Of a stretch of DNA of 64,000 nt, positions 9,387-17,982 are shown piece after piece. The notes under the pieces were generated by a model that worked only from the letters and a program-made list of their open reading frames with translations, did not search any database and was not told where the DNA came from. The stretch is taken from assembly GCF_002174455.2 (NCBI RefSeq), contig NZ_CP147246.1, positions 1,515,501 through 1,579,500 on the forward strand, read 5' to 3'. Each line of letters opens with the position of its first letter. The stretch's first letter is position 1. This DNA comes from Enterococcus sp. 9D6_DIV0238 (GTDB lineage: Bacteria; Bacillota; Bacilli; Lactobacillales; Enterococcaceae). The position numbers were made by a program, and so were the translations under genes.

Positions 9387-10856
9387 ATGAATGAACAGCA
9401 GCTAGACAAATCTTTTCTAGGACAACCTAAAGGACTATCGACACTTTTCTTTACAGAGATGTGGGAAAGATTTAGTTATTATGGCATGCGGGCAATTTTA
9501 CTCTACTATATTTATGATACAGTCGCAAACGGCGGGCTCGGCTTACCAAAAGAAATGGCCTTAGCGATCATGTCGATTTATGGCTCACTTGTGTTTATGT
9601 CAAGTATCGTTGGCGGATGGATTTCTGACCGTGTATTAGGAGCTAGAAAAACAGTTTTCTTCGGCGGATTATTTATTATGGTCGGTCACATTGTATTAGC
9701 GACACCTTTTGGGGTTGCCGCATTATTTCTATCTATCCTTTTGATCGTGATCGGTACAGGGATGTTAAAACCAAATGTTTCCGGTATGGTCGGTCATCTT
9801 TACTCAACAACAGACACAAGACGAGATGCTGGTTTTTCTATTTTTTATATGGGCATCAATATCGGTGCGTTGATTGCACCATTTGTCGTTGGAACATTAG
9901 GTCAAACGTATAATTATCATATTGGTTTCTCTGTAGCAGCTTTCGGGATGTTCTTCGGTTTGCTGCAATATCACTTCCAAGGAAAAAAATCTTTATCGAA
10001 CATCGGCTTAGCACCAACAAATCCGATGGATGCTGATGAACGTAAAAAATTCATGCGTTCTTTCCTGATTGCTGTAGTTGTAGCTGTTTTGATCTTCGGC
10101 GGCGCTTTTATCTTAGGTCGTTTAACGATCGCTTTTTTCATCAATATCGTTAGTATCATCGGTATTTTGCTTCCAGCATATTACTTTATCAAAATGCTGA
10201 CATCAAAAGATGTGACTGATGAGGAAAAACCACGTGTTTTAGGCTACATTCCACTATTTTTAGCGGGGATCGTTTTCTGGTCACTAGAAGAACAAGGCTC
10301 TTCTATCTTAGCTTTATTCGCTAACGAACGAACACATGATACATTATTTGGTTTTTCGATCGCTCCAAGCTGGTTCCAATCATTGAATCCAATTTTCGTT
10401 GTTGTTTTGACTCCTATTTTCGTCGCTTTGTGGACACGTTTAGGAAAAAGACAGCCTTCGACCGTAGTAAAATTCTCATTAGGCTTAGTCTTCGCGGGTC
10501 TTTCATTTGTACTATTGATGCTTCCCGGGCTATTATACGGAACAGAAGGGCGTGTCAGTCCCTTATGGTTATTCTTCAGCTTCTTTATTATGATCGTAGG
10601 AGAAATGTGTATTTCACCTGTAGGGCTATCGATCACGACAAAATTAGCGCCGAAAGCCTTCGAGTCACAAACGGTTGCCATTTGGCTTTTAGCTGATGCA
10701 GCCTCACAGGCAATCAATGCACAAATTGCACGTTTTTACACACCACAAACCGAGTCTGCTTATTTTGGGATCGTCGGAATTGTCGCTGTGATTGCAGGAG
10801 TCATCCTGATTCTTTGCAAAAATCCGATCAAAAAGTTGATGGGCTCTGTCCATTAA
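9387..10856 (+). CDS. dtpT: POT/PTR2 family proton-coupled di-/tripeptide transporter
   Basis: 489 aa from the ATG at 9387, which has GAGGT eight bases upstream; an in-frame TTG at 9372 overlaps that site and is unlikely. The hallmark TEMWERFSYYGMRA (the ExxER motif of peptide transporters) lies at the start of helix 1, and fourteen hydrophobic helices follow. The GxGMLKPNVSGMVG and FYMGINIGA segments are the PTR2 signatures. It imports di- and tripeptides with protons across the cell membrane. Single gene ended by a perfect-stem terminator. Confidence 0.92.
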   Translation: MNEQQLDKSFLGQPKGLSTLFFTEMWERFSYYGMRAILLYYIYDTVANGGLGLPKEMALAIMSIYGSLVFMSSIVGGWISDRVLGARKTVFFGGLFIMVGHIVLATPFGVAALFLSILLIVIGTGMLKPNVSGMVGHLYSTTDTRRDAGFSIFYMGINIGALIAPFVVGTLGQTYNYHIGFSVAAFGMFFGLLQYHFQGKKSLSNIGLAPTNPMDADERKKFMRSFLIAVVVAVLIFGGAFILGRLTIAFFINIVSIIGILLPAYYFIKMLTSKDVTDEEKPRVLGYIPLFLAGIVFWSLEEQGSSILALFANERTHDTLFGFSIAPSWFQSLNPIFVVVLTPIFVALWTRLGKRQPSTVVKFSLGLVFAGLSFVLLMLPGLLYGTEGRVSPLWLFFSFFIMIVGEMCISPVGLSITTKLAPKAFESQTVAIWLLADAASQAINAQIARFYTPQTESAYFGIVGIVAVIAGVILILCKNPIKKLMGSVH

Positions 10857-10864
10857 AACGAAAA

Positions 10865-10904
10865 GAGTCCGAACCAAAACTAAAACAGTTTTGGTTCGGA
10901 CTCT
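10865..10904. terminator. Perfect-stem terminator, GTCCGAAC hairpin family, copy 1
   Basis: GAGTCCGAACCAAAAC pairs with GTTTTGGTTCGGACTC around a 7-base loop. It ends the peptide transporter gene. Sibling hairpins with a similar core occur at 53238-53276 and 59505-59544. Confidence 0.88.
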
Positions 10905-11027
10905 AATTATTGATAGATACTGTCAAAGTCAGATCCGTCAATATCGCAAAAATCACACGACATGAACAGCGCACTAGCCGATTTTTATTCCAATTGCTCA
11001 AATCTAAACAGCCTTCATCTCATTTTT

Positions 11028-12191
11028 TTAAACGATCATTTGTTTATTTTGTTTCATGATCGTTGCTTTTAACAGCAACGGAGCGATGATCGTAGTGGCA
11101 ATCACCACAATGATCACGGATGAATAATACTCTTCCGAAAGAAAGCTCGATGTTAAACCAACTTGGGCTATTATCAATGCCATCTCTCCTCTAGAAACCA
11201 TCCCCGAACCAATGATCAATGTCGAAATTCCTTTAAAGCCAGTTACTCTTGCACCCAAAGCGCCACCTAATAATTTTGACAGTACAGCTGCAATGGTCAA
11301 AATAACGATAAATAAGAAATGTTTAGACATTCCGGCAAACGTCATATTCAACCCGATCGACACAAAAAACATCGGAATGAATACCGCATACCCAATCGTT
11401 TCCAGCTTTTCGTCTACCCGTTTACGATAATCTGTTTGGGCAATCGCAACTCCCGCAAAAAATGCACCGATGATCGCACCCATATCAAGCATTTCAGCAA
11501 AATAGGCAAACCCTAGACAAACAACTAATGAAATTGCTGATACGGCTTCGATCGCAACTAATTTTTCACTTAAATTCAACAACCAAGGAACTAGCCATTT
11601 ACTTGCCGCGAAAATAACGATGAAAAAGAATACTTTCAACAGTAAGACTTCCCATAACGGCAAGCTACTATCAGGTGTTGAACGATTCATCAAGCTCAAC
11701 ATGATACCTAAAATCAAAACAACGACAATATCATCAACCACCGCTGCACCAAGGATCGTCGCACCTTCTTCTGTATCGATCTTTTTCAGATCCTTCAGCA
11801 CTTGAACTGAAATACTAACAGACGTCGCACTAAAAAGTACACCTAGAAAAATCGCATTTTGAACGGAAAACTGAAACAACTCTCCTACACCAAACCCCAT
11901 AGCTGCTGGGAAAATAATACCCATCAACGCTACAGCCAAAGCAGGCCGCCAATATTTTTTTAAAAGCTCCAAATCACTTTCCAAGCCTGCAATAAACATC
12001 AAAATAATAACACCTATCTCAGAAAAATAATGCATAAATTCATCTGGTTTGACCCATCCTAAAATAGCTGGTCCAATCAAAATACCGACCAACAATTCAC
12101 CGATAACAGAAGGTATGCCGATTCGATTACAAAAATGACCAGCTAGTTTGGTAAATAATAACACCAAACACAAGGTTAATAAAAAGAACAT
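11028..12191 (-). CDS. napA: Na+/H+ antiporter, CPA2 family, NapA-like
   Basis: 387 aa, close to the 383 aa of E. hirae NapA. About twelve hydrophobic helices. The ELLVGILIGPAILGW segment in helix 2, the conserved Asp pair in GAAVVDDIVVV (about residues 150-160) and the late FFVSIGLNM motif mark the CPA2 exchanger fold. There is no C-terminal NAD-binding (RCK) domain, unlike KefB/KefC. It exports Na+ in exchange for protons. Monocistronic, convergent with the peptide transporter. Confidence 0.87.
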   Translation of the reverse strand: MFFLLTLCLVLLFTKLAGHFCNRIGIPSVIGELLVGILIGPAILGWVKPDEFMHYFSEIGVIILMFIAGLESDLELLKKYWRPALAVALMGIIFPAAMGFGVGELFQFSVQNAIFLGVLFSATSVSISVQVLKDLKKIDTEEGATILGAAVVDDIVVVLILGIMLSLMNRSTPDSSLPLWEVLLLKVFFFIVIFAASKWLVPWLLNLSEKLVAIEAVSAISLVVCLGFAYFAEMLDMGAIIGAFFAGVAIAQTDYRKRVDEKLETIGYAVFIPMFFVSIGLNMTFAGMSKHFLFIVILTIAAVLSKLLGGALGARVTGFKGISTLIIGSGMVSRGEMALIIAQVGLTSSFLSEEYYSSVIIVVIATTIIAPLLLKATIMKQNKQMIV

Positions 12192-12280
12192 AAGTTTCTC
12201 CCTTTCTAAAAATAAACTTCCTTTTTTATTATAGCATGTTTACATCATTTCACCTTATCGTCAAGATTACAAACATCAAC

Positions 12281-12321
12281 AAAAAAACCTGAAACATAAC
12301 ATTACGTTATTTCCAGGCTTA
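12281..12321 (-). terminator. Terminator downstream of efp
   Basis: On the minus strand CCTGGAAATAAC pairs with GTTATGTTTCAGG (one bulge), followed by a run of seven T. It lies just past the efp stop codon. Confidence 0.8.
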
Positions 12322-12368
12322 AAAAATCAAATTAGAGAATGATCATTTTTGATCCACTAAAATCAAAT

Positions 12369-12932
12369 TTATTTAGACGCACGTTTCAAATACGTACCTT
12401 CTTGTGTGTTGATTTCTAATAATTCATCAGCTTCGATAAAATCAGGAACGTTGACTACTAAACCTGTTTCCATTACGGCTGGTTTACCAGAACCTGAAAC
12501 AGTTGCACCTTTGATCGATGGTTGTGTTTCTTGTACACGCAGAACAACGGTTGTTGGCAATGTCACACCGATAACTTCTGTACCGTAGAATTGGATTTTT
12601 ACTTCCATGTTTTCTAGAAGATATTTTAATTCATCTTCGATCACAGTTGTTGGGATTTCATATTGTTCATATGTTTCTAAATCCATAAAGTTCGCTGTGT
12701 CATCTTGGCTGTATAGGTATTGTACGGGTTTACTTTCGATAAAGGCTTTTTTGACTTTATCATCTGGACGCATCGTTGTATCTGTCGTTGCTCCTGTACG
12801 AACGTCTTTTAGCTTCATACGCATAACGGTATTTCCTTTACCTGGTTTGTGGTGGCTAGCTTCCATTACACGGATCAATTTTCCGTCTTGTTCGAATGTC
12901 ATACCTGCTTTAAGATCACTTACTGATATCAT
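12369..12932 (-). CDS. efp: Translation elongation factor P
   Basis: 187 aa with the three-domain EF-P layout. The N-terminal KOW-like domain is [20 protein letters not shown], and the loop [17 protein letters not shown] carries Lys32-type modification site context (KPGKGN). The C-terminal signature [29 protein letters not shown] is unmistakable. EF-P relieves ribosome stalling at polyproline runs; in Firmicutes the loop lysine may be modified. AGGAG precedes the ATG. Monocistronic. Confidence 0.96.
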   Translation of the reverse strand: MISVSDLKAGMTFEQDGKLIRVMEASHHKPGKGNTVMRMKLKDVRTGATTDTTMRPDDKVKKAFIESKPVQYLYSQDDTANFMDLETYEQYEIPTTVIEDELKYLLENMEVKIQFYGTEVIGVTLPTTVVLRVQETQPSIKGATVSGSGKPAVMETGLVVNVPDFIEADELLEINTQEGTYLKRASK

Positions 12933-13167
12933 TTTATAGTTCTCCTTCTTTTGTTAAGATTGATTATCTCTATTAAACTAGAGACTCGACTATACTCCTA
13001 GACTATTGTAGCAGATTCAACGCAGTTATTCTACTAGAATAGGCAGTTCTGCTATGAGAAAATACTTTGGGTATTTAGTATAAGTAAATTTTTTGTTATA
13101 GAATCAACTTTCGCTATCGCTTGTATTTTTTCTAAAATAATTGAGACTTTTTGAACCCATGAAAGCC

Positions 13168-13350
13168 CTAAGCCATTGCTTCAACATCGATATCGTGATC
13201 AGATGTGCGGACTAGTAAAGGGACTATGTTTGTTGGAAATATTTCTCCAATCTTGATCTCCTGGTTCTTTGCTTCTATTTTCCTGATAATCTCCTCGATC
13301 TCTTTAGAGTCTGTTGGACCAAACAAAAACCTTCCTGTCTGCAGAATAAC
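13168..13350 (-). pseudogene. Decayed gene fragment downstream of the LXG toxin module
   Basis: A 60-codon open frame with no usable start reads VILQTGRFLFGPTDSKEIEE at its head and ends RTSDHDIDVEAMA-stop. Its composition is gene-like. Upstream in the same frame, after two adjacent stops (TGA TAA at about 13351-13356), another short coding-like stretch reads LSQYFSKSPLLLVES. This looks like the C-terminal part of a gene broken by point mutations, possibly an orphan immunity gene given its place. I do not recognise the family. The rest of 12933-13445 shows nothing else. Confidence 0.4.
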
Positions 13351-13445
13351 TTATCATGATTCTACAAGCAGGAGGGGCGATTTGCTAAAATATTGGCTCA
13401 AAAGTCTAATACAGAATCAGTGAGGATTTAAAGTTTGTGTTTCTC

Positions 13446-13778
13446 TCAAAAGCTTTTTCCTGTTTCCTCTTTGTATACATCTTCCATATTCGAAAAGCTA
13501 CTAACTAAAAATTCTTTTGTTTCGCTGACATTATCGAGAATATATGTTAAGTCAGCATATACTTCCATAAAAAGGGCAACTAATTCTTCGGCATCTTTGG
13601 TTGTGTGCTTTTCAAGCTTATTCAATGTTTCAGGAAGTCTATTCAGTTCAGACTCCAAATTAGCTGAATTTTCATCTACTTCCTCTAAACTAGAGGTTGT
13701 AAACAATGTATTATCATAAACCTCATTTATTCTTTTTAGCTCACTAATGACCTTCGCTAGATCTTTGGAAAGTGTCAT
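13446..13778 (-). CDS. Putative immunity protein of the LXG toxin
   Basis: 110 aa, acidic and helical, without signal peptide or membrane segment; I do not recognise a named family. Its ATG overlaps the stop of the LXG toxin gene by four bases (ATGA), the usual coupling between a polymorphic toxin and its cognate immunity gene. Position, size and acidic composition are the whole case. It would act in the cytosol of the producer to block the C-terminal toxin domain. Alternative: a further small secretion accessory. Confidence 0.6.
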   Translation of the reverse strand: MTLSKDLAKVISELKRINEVYDNTLFTTSSLEEVDENSANLESELNRLPETLNKLEKHTTKDAEELVALFMEVYADLTYILDNVSETKEFLVSSFSNMEDVYKEETGKSF

Positions 13779-15223
13779 GGAATTCTCCTCCCTTGCTTCG
13801 CAGCTTTCGCCGTTTTTGCTCCATTTATAGATCCATCAAGATTTAAGACAAACCTGAAGTTGCCTTGCTTATCAAATACTTCTAAATGATCTTTATGCTG
13901 GCCATCTAAATAAAATTGATCGTTCTTCCTAAGGTTTTCCGATATCTTTTTATCAGCTTTATAAACTTGTTGTCCATCATAATTCTTTTTAGTTTTAGAA
14001 ACCTTATTTTTAATTGAAGATCCAAATTCTGTTTCAAAAAATTCCTTCATGTTTGTGATTGCGTTAGAGTTTCCTTGATACTTTCCATTATGCAGATTTC
14101 CAAATGCACTTGTCAATACTCCAGCGCCATGCCCAGATATAGCCAAACCGCTTGTATTAATTGCTGGTATAGCTGCTGCACTTGCTCCTCCAGTAACGGG
14201 TGAAGTGGCTATGCTGCCTGCCGTTCCGCCAAACATCCAAAGAAATCCACCTACAAACTCCGCACCACCTTGAGCAAGTGAGAATAAGTCTGCCAACATC
14301 TGGCCGTTGGCATAACCGCTTGTATTAGATAAATGAGGATTAACCTGTCGCTCACCGAACAATTCATTTAAAATCGATTTGCCATTGTTATTTGCCCATT
14401 GATCAAGAAAGCCTGATCCAAGACCTTTTAACCCTTGTATATCTTGTAACTGGATCATACCTTGTATTTCCCGTGTGCGCTTTGGATCAAACTCGCCGTT
14501 AACGAAGACACCGATCAAGTTGCCTGATTCATCAAACTGGTACCCGATTTTCTCATTTTCAAGTTCAATGTCCTTAGTTTTTGCTTCGATCTTTTTCTGT
14601 CTCTTCTCCCAAGCACGGCTGATTGGCTTTGCCCAAGACATATTCATTCTTCCTAGATCAAATGTTCCGGAAGCAGCATTCCATGCAGCACCTTTTTCGA
14701 CTTCAGTTAATCCAGCATCAAAGTTGGCCAACTGTGCTTCAAAATCAGCGAAAAGACCTGGGGAACTGGCATGAAAAGCATAGAGCTTCTGAAGCTTTTC
14801 TTCACTTTCTCTGATAGCTGCCTGTACATGCATGTAGCGTTGTTCCAATCCTTGATTGGGTTCTTTCTCTTTATCCATTCGTTGAGCCATACTTTGTAAG
14901 GTCAAATTGCCTTGTGCGATCACTGCCTTCAGTTGCTCCTCGATCACATCGCAGGTATCGACTTGTGATTGAAACTCTTCCGGAAACTTACTGTGTGCTT
15001 CAATCAATGCTTCACACACCAGGATAAATCCACTGGCTAAGGTTGGATAAACTGCAGAAAAATATTTCTTCGCAGAATCATACGTTTTACCGGATAAAGG
15101 CGCACTCATAAAATGGCTGACACTATCTTTTAGAACACCACTAAACTGGACATACTGAGCGGCCATCTGTTTCGCAGCAGCACTTTGACTGTTGACTTCG
15201 CCAACAAAAAAATCTACTCCCAT
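13775..15223 (-). CDS. LXG-domain polymorphic toxin (type VII secretion substrate)
   Basis: 482 aa. Residues 1-200 form the helical LXG secretion domain (starts MGVDFFVGEVNSQSAAAKQM). A Gly/Ala-rich hydrophobic stretch spans about 310-375. The C-terminal 60-80 residues are the likely toxin, with the motif DGQHKDHLEVFDKQGN (about 440-455) and a terminal GRRI. The Asp-x2-His-x4-Glu spacing recalls the D-x2-H-x3-E catalytic cluster of colicin E3-type 16S rRNA nucleases; this is inference. The start overlaps the upstream small gene by ten bases. LXG toxins are exported by a type VIIb machine, which is not in this window, and mediate contact-dependent competition. Confidence 0.85.
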   Translation of the reverse strand: MGVDFFVGEVNSQSAAAKQMAAQYVQFSGVLKDSVSHFMSAPLSGKTYDSAKKYFSAVYPTLASGFILVCEALIEAHSKFPEEFQSQVDTCDVIEEQLKAVIAQGNLTLQSMAQRMDKEKEPNQGLEQRYMHVQAAIRESEEKLQKLYAFHASSPGLFADFEAQLANFDAGLTEVEKGAAWNAASGTFDLGRMNMSWAKPISRAWEKRQKKIEAKTKDIELENEKIGYQFDESGNLIGVFVNGEFDPKRTREIQGMIQLQDIQGLKGLGSGFLDQWANNNGKSILNELFGERQVNPHLSNTSGYANGQMLADLFSLAQGGAEFVGGFLWMFGGTAGSIATSPVTGGASAAAIPAINTSGLAISGHGAGVLTSAFGNLHNGKYQGNSNAITNMKEFFETEFGSSIKNKVSKTKKNYDGQQVYKADKKISENLRKNDQFYLDGQHKDHLEVFDKQGNFRFVLNLDGSINGAKTAKAAKQGRRIP

Positions 15224-15582
15224 TCGTCCGCCCCCACTTCCTGATCAAGCAACTGCTTTCTTTCCAAATACAGTTGATTTTCTTTATCAGCGAGATTCTT
15301 ATGTTCTGTTAAAAGTTCTTCTGATCGTCCCTCGACTTGCAGGCGTTGCTTTTGTTGTAGTGAGCGTGCTTCAGCTTCTAACTCGACAAAGTAATGTTGC
15401 TTTTCTGCCCCTTGATTCGCTTCCATCAATTTCTGGTAAAATCGCTGTTCCAAGTTTTGGATCTCACCATAGTCATATTCAGCTTCAGCCAGCTTTCTCA
15501 GTTCTCTTTGATTGCTTTCTTGTTCTAAATCCAGTTGTGCGAGTTCCAGTTGGATCATCGCTTCTCTATTTACCTGTTTCAT
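15214..15582 (-). CDS. DUF3958-like small coiled-coil partner of LXG toxin
   Basis: 122 aa, almost wholly alpha-helical and rich in Gln, Glu, Leu and Arg, with heptad-like spacing (coiled coil). Proteins of this shape, often assigned to DUF3958, are encoded just before LXG toxins and act as targeting or chaperone partners that bind the LXG domain. Its 3' end overlaps the toxin gene by ten bases. No membrane segment or signal peptide. The family name is from pattern and context. Confidence 0.68.
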   Translation of the reverse strand: MKQVNREAMIQLELAQLDLEQESNQRELRKLAEAEYDYGEIQNLEQRFYQKLMEANQGAEKQHYFVELEAEARSLQQKQRLQVEGRSEELLTEHKNLADKENQLYLERKQLLDQEVGADEWE

Positions 15583-15593
15583 TTGAACGTTAC

Positions 15594-15875
15594 TCAGTTA
15601 AAGAGGTTTGTCATACTGGCATTTATCTTTTGATCGATTGCCGCAAATTCTTTAGCCACGGAATGAATATTATTTCCATCACGAGCGATTGCATTCGATA
15701 ATCGTTGCCCTCTACTATGTACGCTTGTTAAGCTATTCTTTGCGTTCGTGTTGCCACTGACAGACGTGCGCTCTGCCATAGACATTACCGCATTGACTGA
15801 AGACAATCCGCTTGCTGCTTTACTGATTTGTGCAGATACACCACCAGGGATCGATAAACTACTATTGATCCCCAT
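15594..15875 (-). CDS. TIGR04197/DUF3130-type type VII secretion small effector partner
   Basis: 93 aa from the ATG at 15875, which has AAGGAG seven bases upstream; a GTG 27 bases earlier lacks a ribosome site. The helical, WXG100-like protein has the SLSIPGGVSAQISKAASGLS opening and a VAKEFAAIDQKI segment near the C-terminus, as in the SACOL2603/TIGR04197 family. First gene of the toxin module; such proteins pair with the LXG domain for export through the type VIIb system. Confidence 0.72.
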   Translation of the reverse strand: MGINSSLSIPGGVSAQISKAASGLSSVNAVMSMAERTSVSGNTNAKNSLTSVHSRGQRLSNAIARDGNNIHSVAKEFAAIDQKINASMTNLFN

Positions 15876-15995
15876 AATTTTCTCCTTTTTATTAGTTACC
15901 ACTAGTTTAACACAAAAAGAGGGGTATTTTTTTCATTAATAATAGGATTACATTTTAAATATAGAAAAAATCTGCCTATTTTCTCATTCAACACA

Positions 15996-16029
15996 AAAGA
16001 GCCGATCGTCTCTTAGCAACCAGCTCTTT
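15996..16029 (-). terminator. Likely terminator of the deaminase-permease operon
   Basis: On the minus strand AAAGAGCTGGTTG pairs with CGATCGGCTCTTTT, using G-U pairs, followed by T-rich sequence. It lies 14 bases past the deaminase gene. Confidence 0.55.
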
Positions 16030-16042
16030 CAAATGACCATAT

Positions 16043-16504
16043 TTATTCTGATTTTTTAGAAATTTGATCAAAAGTTTGCCACAATTCATCACATTCAGGA
16101 CAGCTGCCTGTATGGATCATTGAAAGCGGTGTTTGATCTGATCCATCTAAATAATGTCGTAAATGCATATCTGAAAAACCATGTTTTGCAGCATCTTCTC
16201 TTGTATTTGAATAATAGACTGTTTTGATCCCCGCCCACATGATCGCACCGACACACATAGGGCAAGGTTCACAAGTTGCGTAGATTTCACAATCAGATAA
16301 ATCCATCGTATCCAGCTTTTTACAAGCTTCCCGCACAGCAATCATTTCCGCGTGTGCAGATGGATCTTTATCTTTCATCATCGTATTACTGACTGATACG
16401 ATCACTTCTCCATTTCGAACTAATGTAGCACCAAACGGCCCACCATATTTCTTTTCCATCCCTGAAACAGTAGCTTCTGCTGCCAGCTTCATAAAATTCA
16501 TCAT
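16043..16504 (-). CDS. Guanine deaminase-like CDA-fold deaminase
   Basis: 153 aa from the ATG at 16504 (a second ATG follows directly; GGAGGAG sits just upstream). Zinc-site motifs are SAHAEM (His and the proton-shuttle Glu) and CEPCPMCVGAIMW. The length and overall pattern, including GGPFGATLVRNGE, are close to B. subtilis GuaD (156 aa), which converts guanine to xanthine. It is the last gene of the PucR-linked cluster, just after an NCS1 permease, which supports a purine or related base as substrate. Other bases or creatinine cannot be excluded. Cytosolic. Confidence 0.75.
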   Translation of the reverse strand: MMNFMKLAAEATVSGMEKKYGGPFGATLVRNGEVIVSVSNTMMKDKDPSAHAEMIAVREACKKLDTMDLSDCEIYATCEPCPMCVGAIMWAGIKTVYYSNTREDAAKHGFSDMHLRHYLDGSDQTPLSMIHTGSCPECDELWQTFDQISKKSE

Positions 16505-16518
16505 TTTCTCCTCCAATA

Positions 16519-17958
16519 CTAATTCGTTTGTTTCATGACTTTACTTAACACGCTATAGACGACAAATGAAAAGATCAATCCTGAGAAGAAAGCAAAGTCA
16601 TTGATCGTCTTTAAAAATGGAACCGATTGCAAAAAAGCGCCGGACATCGTTATGACAAAACTGATCCCTAAAGTCATCATCGCTTTCTTATTATATCCTG
16701 ATTTGAACTCACCCATATCGCCGTCTTCTACATAGATATTCTCTAAATCGATCACTTGTTTATGCTCAATATAAAAGCTGGCGAGCATGATTCCTGCAAT
16801 TGGGCCAAACATAGAGCCGATGAAACTGTAGAAATAGAATAACGTCGATGCATTTTCTACCAACTTCCAAGGTAAGATCATTGTACCAATAATCGCAGTC
16901 AATACACCAGCCTTTTTGACATCCAAGACTTTTGGAAACAATGATGACATCTGCAGCCCCGCTGGAAATAAATTCCCAAATACAACGAATGCTAACGCGC
17001 CCATATTTAGTGCTAGAATCAAAACGAAAACAGCAAACGTATTATTGATTTTATCAAAGGCATTTACGATATTGAAAATCGGTTCACCAAATGCGATTTG
17101 CGTTCCTGCGATCAGACCCACACATGTGATAGCAAATAATATATAAGACAAGATAAAGCCTAATGGTAAACCGATGATCATCGCTTTTGGTGTTTTTGCT
17201 TTTTGAGTAAAGTCACCGATATTTACGATCGGACCAGCCCAATTTGACACTAAAGCACTCACACAGGCAATAAATACGATCGGACTATTCGTCGCGTTAG
17301 CTGGTGTGTAAGCTAAGATTGGACCAAAACCACCGGCAATTTGAATCGTCCAAATCGCTGCTCCAACGATAAAGACATAGACGATCGGTGAAGACCAATT
17401 GCCAAATTTATCCAAAACTTTTGTTCCTCCTAAAAATAAAGCAACAGTTACACACCAAATGATCAGATAGCTCAGCATCGTTGGCGCCGGCATCCCTAAA
17501 ATCGTCATCCCGCCACCAATATTCATATAATTAGGAATGATTCGACTGAACAAAACATCCAGCGATTGGGCACTTACCACACTTTGCGTGCCAAAGAAAA
17601 CAACACCCGCAATCAAGCCTCTACATAAGGATGGGATGATCGCACCTTTTACGCCAAATACAGAACGCAGCAGTATAGGAAACGGCAATCCATATTTAGC
17701 AGAGGCAACACCATTCAACACATAAAATACAGAAACGATCACAGCAGATAACATTACGGCAGCTAAGACTTGCTTCGTATTTAATCCAAGTAGGAAAAAT
17801 CCCGCGACTGTCATATAAGAAAGTATATTGTGAACGGCACCCATCCATAATGTGACATAATTAAAAATGCCCCAGTTTTTGTCGGCTCCTGTTTTTGGCA
17901 GTAATTCTGCAGAATAGGTAGGTGCAGTGTCGATCGTTTGTTTCTCTACTGATTCCAT
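16519..17958 (-). CDS. NCS1-family nucleobase/allantoin permease (CodB/PucI type)
   Basis: 479 aa from the ATG at 17958, which has GGAGG eight bases upstream; the in-frame TTG upstream overlaps that site. About twelve hydrophobic helices. The N-terminal WGIFNYVTLWMGAVHN and the SNWAGPIVNIGDFTQ segment are typical of the cytosine/purine/allantoin permease family. It brings a nitrogenous base or hydantoin into the cell. Only 14 bases separate it from the downstream deaminase gene, so uptake and deamination are probably coupled. Substrate unresolved. Confidence 0.85.
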   Translation of the reverse strand: MESVEKQTIDTAPTYSAELLPKTGADKNWGIFNYVTLWMGAVHNILSYMTVAGFFLLGLNTKQVLAAVMLSAVIVSVFYVLNGVASAKYGLPFPILLRSVFGVKGAIIPSLCRGLIAGVVFFGTQSVVSAQSLDVLFSRIIPNYMNIGGGMTILGMPAPTMLSYLIIWCVTVALFLGGTKVLDKFGNWSSPIVYVFIVGAAIWTIQIAGGFGPILAYTPANATNSPIVFIACVSALVSNWAGPIVNIGDFTQKAKTPKAMIIGLPLGFILSYILFAITCVGLIAGTQIAFGEPIFNIVNAFDKINNTFAVFVLILALNMGALAFVVFGNLFPAGLQMSSLFPKVLDVKKAGVLTAIIGTMILPWKLVENASTLFYFYSFIGSMFGPIAGIMLASFYIEHKQVIDLENIYVEDGDMGEFKSGYNKKAMMTLGISFVITMSGAFLQSVPFLKTINDFAFFSGLIFSFVVYSVLSKVMKQTN

Positions 17959-17982
17959 TGTCTTTTCCTCCAATACGTTTCT

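Noticed and set aside
10244..10717. 157-codon minus-strand frame
   Set aside because: Antisense to the peptide transporter gene, whose motifs are clear.
13205..13423. 72-codon plus-strand frame
   Set aside because: It lies opposite the gene-like decayed frame on the minus strand and has no ribosome site.
15192..15701. 169-codon plus-strand frame opposite the LXG partner genes
   Set aside because: Antisense shadow of two well-supported small genes; no ribosome site or family pattern.
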